Of a DNA stretch of 37,064 bases, positions 35,130-37,064 are shown in pieces. Source of the stretch: Clostridium sp. (GTDB lineage: Bacteria; Bacillota_A; Clostridia; Lachnospirales; Lachnospiraceae); NCBI GenBank assembly GCA_023666975.1, contig JAMPAW010000018.1, positions 1 to 37,064 on the forward strand, given 5' to 3'. The notes under the pieces were generated by a model. That model made no database searches. It was not told the origin of the DNA and saw only the letters and a program-made list of their open reading frames with translations. A program made the translations under genes and the position numbers. Position 1 is the stretch's first letter; every line of letters begins with the position of its first letter.

Positions 35130-36065
35130 CTACCTGACACCTGCCTCTACTGCTTTACGGTTTTCTGCAAGGAACATTTTACCAAGATATTCATACCCTT
35201 TCGCATTTGCTCTTATATCTTCAATAAATTGGATATTGTTCCCTTTCATATCTCCATACAATTTCATGACTCCCGCACCGCCGCCTACAAATACAATCGG
35301 TGTGATTTCAAGATTATAACCGTGTTCTTTTAAGATATTGTATATCCTCTCCACAAATGACCGGATACACTCCGTTGCAATCTTCAAATACTTTTCCGGT
35401 GCTTTATTTTCACTGCCTGTCATAATTTTCTGAATAGCATTTTCATCCAGTTCCTGCCCAATCTGTCTTACACATTCCTCATTAATCCCCCTCATGCACC
35501 TTATCAATCCCTGCGGGATTGTAATGCACTCTGACTCGTCGGGATATGATTGACAAATCGGCATAATGTCTATGGTCCAGCTTCCGATATCAACAATAAC
35601 TGCCCGATCCGGCAAAGTCTTGATACGGTCTGTTATCGCTGCATAACATTGTGGAAATACGGATACCCTTGCAATATTAATATGATATTTCTCTTTTTCA
35701 AACCGAAAATCTACTTCCCTGTCCCTTAAAAGATAACGAATAAAGTCCTGCTTTTCTGCCCCAAACCGTGTCAGTGGCAAGCCTACGGATAAAAGAACAC
35801 TCGCATTCCTTAATCCACGTCTGTTCAATTCCTTTGCCATTGCCGCCAGCGTCAAAAAATAGAAGTTATCATTCTCTACTTTCGTGTCTCTGACCTCCAG
35901 ACGTTTTCCCCCAATTTTGTAGTATACACTATTTAATTCCAAAATGTTGTCGAAAAATGCCGGTTCCGTAGAAATTTCTTTTACTCCTGTCGTAAACACC
36001 TGACTGACTGTTTTCATATTAGACCAGCCATGGTCTACACCAATTACTTCAATATGCTTATCCAT
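35130..36065 (-). CDS. parM: ParM/StbA-type actin-like ATPase
   Basis: A 311-residue actin-like protein. Phosphate-1 loop: VIGVDHGWSNMKTV near the start. Phosphate-2: AVIVDIGSWTIDIM near 165. Adenosine loop: PIVFVGGGAGVMK near 265. This is the ParM/Alp7A layout. It should form filaments that push element copies apart before division, implying that the ICE can exist as a multi-copy or replicating circle. I chose ATG 36065, which follows CAGGAGGAAAAGG; the frame overlaps the Cys-rich gene by 8 bases. Confidence 0.9.
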   Translation of the reverse strand: MDKHIEVIGVDHGWSNMKTVSQVFTTGVKEISTEPAFFDNILELNSVYYKIGGKRLEVRDTKVENDNFYFLTLAAMAKELNRRGLRNASVLLSVGLPLTRFGAEKQDFIRYLLRDREVDFRFEKEKYHINIARVSVFPQCYAAITDRIKTLPDRAVIVDIGSWTIDIMPICQSYPDESECITIPQGLIRCMRGINEECVRQIGQELDENAIQKIMTGSENKAPEKYLKIATECIRSFVERIYNILKEHGYNLEITPIVFVGGGAGVMKLYGDMKGNNIQFIEDIRANAKGYEYLGKMFLAENRKAVEAGVR

Positions 36066-36378
36066 CTTCCTTTTCCTCCTGTTCTGAAACAAATGTCTCT
36101 ATCTCCTTTCCTTTCCAGCCAATCAGCTTTCTCATGCAGGGAAAGCAATATTTTTCTGATTGTCTGTACGGACATTTAAAACACATATCTTCTTTATCCT
36201 GCTCCATCATTTTAGATTTGCTTTCTTCCCTGACACATTTTTTGCCAAGGCATTGGCTGTTGTTCCCATAAAAGAATTTACACCGCATACAGCTTTTTAA
36301 ATCTTTTTCCAGTTCTACCTGTGTAACAATGACTGTACTCGGTTTCGGTGCATTTTGCACTCTTACATTAATTCCCAT
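36058..36378 (-). CDS. Cys-rich small protein coupled to parM
   Basis: A 106-residue protein with zinc-binding-type clusters: CMRCKFF, QCLGKKC, MCFKCPY and YCFPCMRKL. It reads like a pair of zinc knuckles on a basic/acidic backbone. The ATG at 36378 is chosen over GTG 36387, which lies directly on the AGAGAGGCGG binding site. A hairpin (CCGCC/GGCGG, 36388-36405) can hide that site. The gene overlaps parM by 8 bases, so the two are translated together. I do not know its role; a regulator of the segregation operon is possible. Confidence 0.72.
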   Translation of the reverse strand: MGINVRVQNAPKPSTVIVTQVELEKDLKSCMRCKFFYGNNSQCLGKKCVREESKSKMMEQDKEDMCFKCPYRQSEKYCFPCMRKLIGWKGKEIETFVSEQEEKEDG

Positions 36379-36387
36379 TCTGTACAC

Positions 36388-36405
36388 CCGCCTCTCTTTT
36401 GGCGG
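36388..36405. promoter_or_regulatory. Short hairpin at the Cys-rich gene ribosome binding site
   Basis: CCGCC and GGCGG pair perfectly around 8 bases that include the AGAGAGG binding site, which could hold translation of this gene low. Short, so only moderately convincing. Confidence 0.4.
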
Positions 36406-36453
36406 TAAGTCTCTGTATTCCCTCTAACCTTCTATCTGCTGTTTCAATTCCTA

Positions 36454-36846
36454 TCATCTGCCGCCCCTCCTTTTCTGCTCCGCTTTCTTTTGCTGTTCCG
36501 TTTCCATTCGTTCTACATACTCCCGAATGTCAATCAAATCCTCTAAATCATAAATTTGGGAACACATCGCATGTTCAATGCTCTCAAAAGTACACTCCCC
36601 TATTTCTGTCAATGAAGTGATTACTTTTTTCCTGATTTCTTCCTGCATATCATCCGGCATTGCTGCTATATAGTGCGGCGGCAGATAGGAAACCTTGTCC
36701 TTTACCTCCCTTTCATATTCATATCTTTTTTCAAAGTCGCTTATAAATCTTTCTTTTGCCAAGACTGCTCTTGCTTTGTTTTCTTCACTGGCTAACTCTA
36801 CCAGCCCATCCAAGAACTGAATTAACTCTTTTTTTGCCATCGCCAT
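36454..36846 (-). CDS. Small helical protein at the head of the operon, unrecognised
   Basis: A 130-residue, Glu/Lys/Arg-rich helical protein (MAMAKKELIQFLDGLVELASEENKA...) with a basic tail. The ATG at 36846 follows AAAGGAGGGG. It is the first gene after the attenuator-like hairpin and precedes the Cys-rich gene and parM by about 75 bases. No known motif. It could be a regulator or DNA-binding protein. Confidence 0.7.
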   Translation of the reverse strand: MAMAKKELIQFLDGLVELASEENKARAVLAKERFISDFEKRYEYEREVKDKVSYLPPHYIAAMPDDMQEEIRKKVITSLTEIGECTFESIEHAMCSQIYDLEDLIDIREYVERMETEQQKKAEQKRRGGR

Positions 36847-36870
36847 TTCCTGCCCCTCCTTTTTGCAATA

Positions 36871-36938
36871 AAAAAGTAGGACCAAGTTAGCTATAACAAT
36901 GTGGCGCTTGTCCACAAAAAGAGCTAATTTAGTCCTAC
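36871..36938 (-). terminator. Large hairpin terminator/attenuator before the operon
   Basis: GTAGGACTAAATTAGCT (36938-36922) pairs with AGCTAACTTGGTCCTAC (36892-36876), 17 bp with two G-T pairs. The loop itself holds a nested stem (TGTGG/CCACA). TTTTTTA follows on the reverse strand. It lies 25 bases before the first ribosome binding site, which is typical for an attenuator that lets only part of the transcripts enter the operon. Confidence 0.8.
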
Positions 36939-37064
36939 CTAAATGTTTTTATTCAGTTACCACCTCGCATTTCCTTAAAGCCATGGAATGACCGTATCAG
37001 TAATCGGCTATTATCTGACTTTCGTAATGTAGGTTTTCGATTTTGTTCAGCGCTGTCCTAATCT
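36939..37064 (-). other. Edge region with a TGA-interrupted reading frame
   Basis: At the right edge the reverse strand has a 21-codon open frame (IRTALNKIENLHYESQII...) that ends at TGA and continues in the same frame for 16 more codons to TAA, with an ATG inside the second part (MALRKCEVVTE). It may be the end of an upstream gene cut by the window, followed by a leader peptide, or a gene broken by a point mutation. Too short to decide. Confidence 0.3.

Overview
The window looks like part of a large integrative and conjugative element (ICE) from a gut Clostridia, most likely Lachnospiraceae. Moderate GC, strong AGGAGG ribosome binding sites, a Gram-positive LPXTG surface protein and the gene order (relaxase, PcfB, VirD4, Maff2, VirB6, PrgI, VirB4, NlpC/P60 protein, giant ArdC/methylase/helicase) all fit ICEs of the Tn1549/CTn type. 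The host assignment is inference. Almost every gene is on the minus strand, so transcription runs from the right end of the window to the left.

Reading in transcription order: 36.9-34.7 kb holds an attenuator-like leader, two small proteins (one Cys-rich) and an actin-like ParM with a ParR-like partner. 34.6-28.9 kb holds a Ser/Thr/Glu-rich lipoprotein and a 1556-residue SpaA/Cna-B adhesin with a thioester-type N-terminus and an LPQTG anchor. 28.8-26.1 kb holds DUF5688, a 44-residue mini-protein, RadC and a DUF3991/Toprim primase-like protein. 26.15-25.75 kb is a gene-poor stretch with an ordered array of ten 13-bp repeats and four perfect hairpins; it is my candidate oriT/origin. 25.7-15.7 kb is the transfer operon: LPD28 protein, MobC, relaxase, coiled-coil protein, PcfB, VirD4, Maff2, VirB6 and PrgI/VirB3. 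At 15.6-15.0 kb a toxin-antitoxin pair lies on the opposite strand. 14.8-7.6 kb holds a C5 DNA methyltransferase, VirB4, NlpC/P60, two unrecognised proteins and an MT-A70 adenine methyltransferase.

The left end is a nest of mobile elements. The giant ArdC/N6-methylase/SNF2-type helicase gene starts at 7588 and is cut just after its DEAH box by a group II intron (551-3324, with LtrA-type maturase). Joining the two exons restores the expected reading frame for about 32 codons. The restored frame is then cut again at a GA dinucleotide by the end of a second element, which carries tnpV and runs off the window at base 1.

Functionally, the genes make a type IV secretion machine, DNA-processing proteins and a stability system (ParMR-like and toxin-antitoxin). 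They also supply anti-restriction functions (ArdC domain, two methyltransferases without a visible restriction enzyme) and cell-surface cargo. The most unusual observations are the phased repeat array beside the hairpins, a long second reading frame inside the cytosine methyltransferase that itself looks protein-like, and intrinsic terminators placed directly in front of ribosome binding sites.
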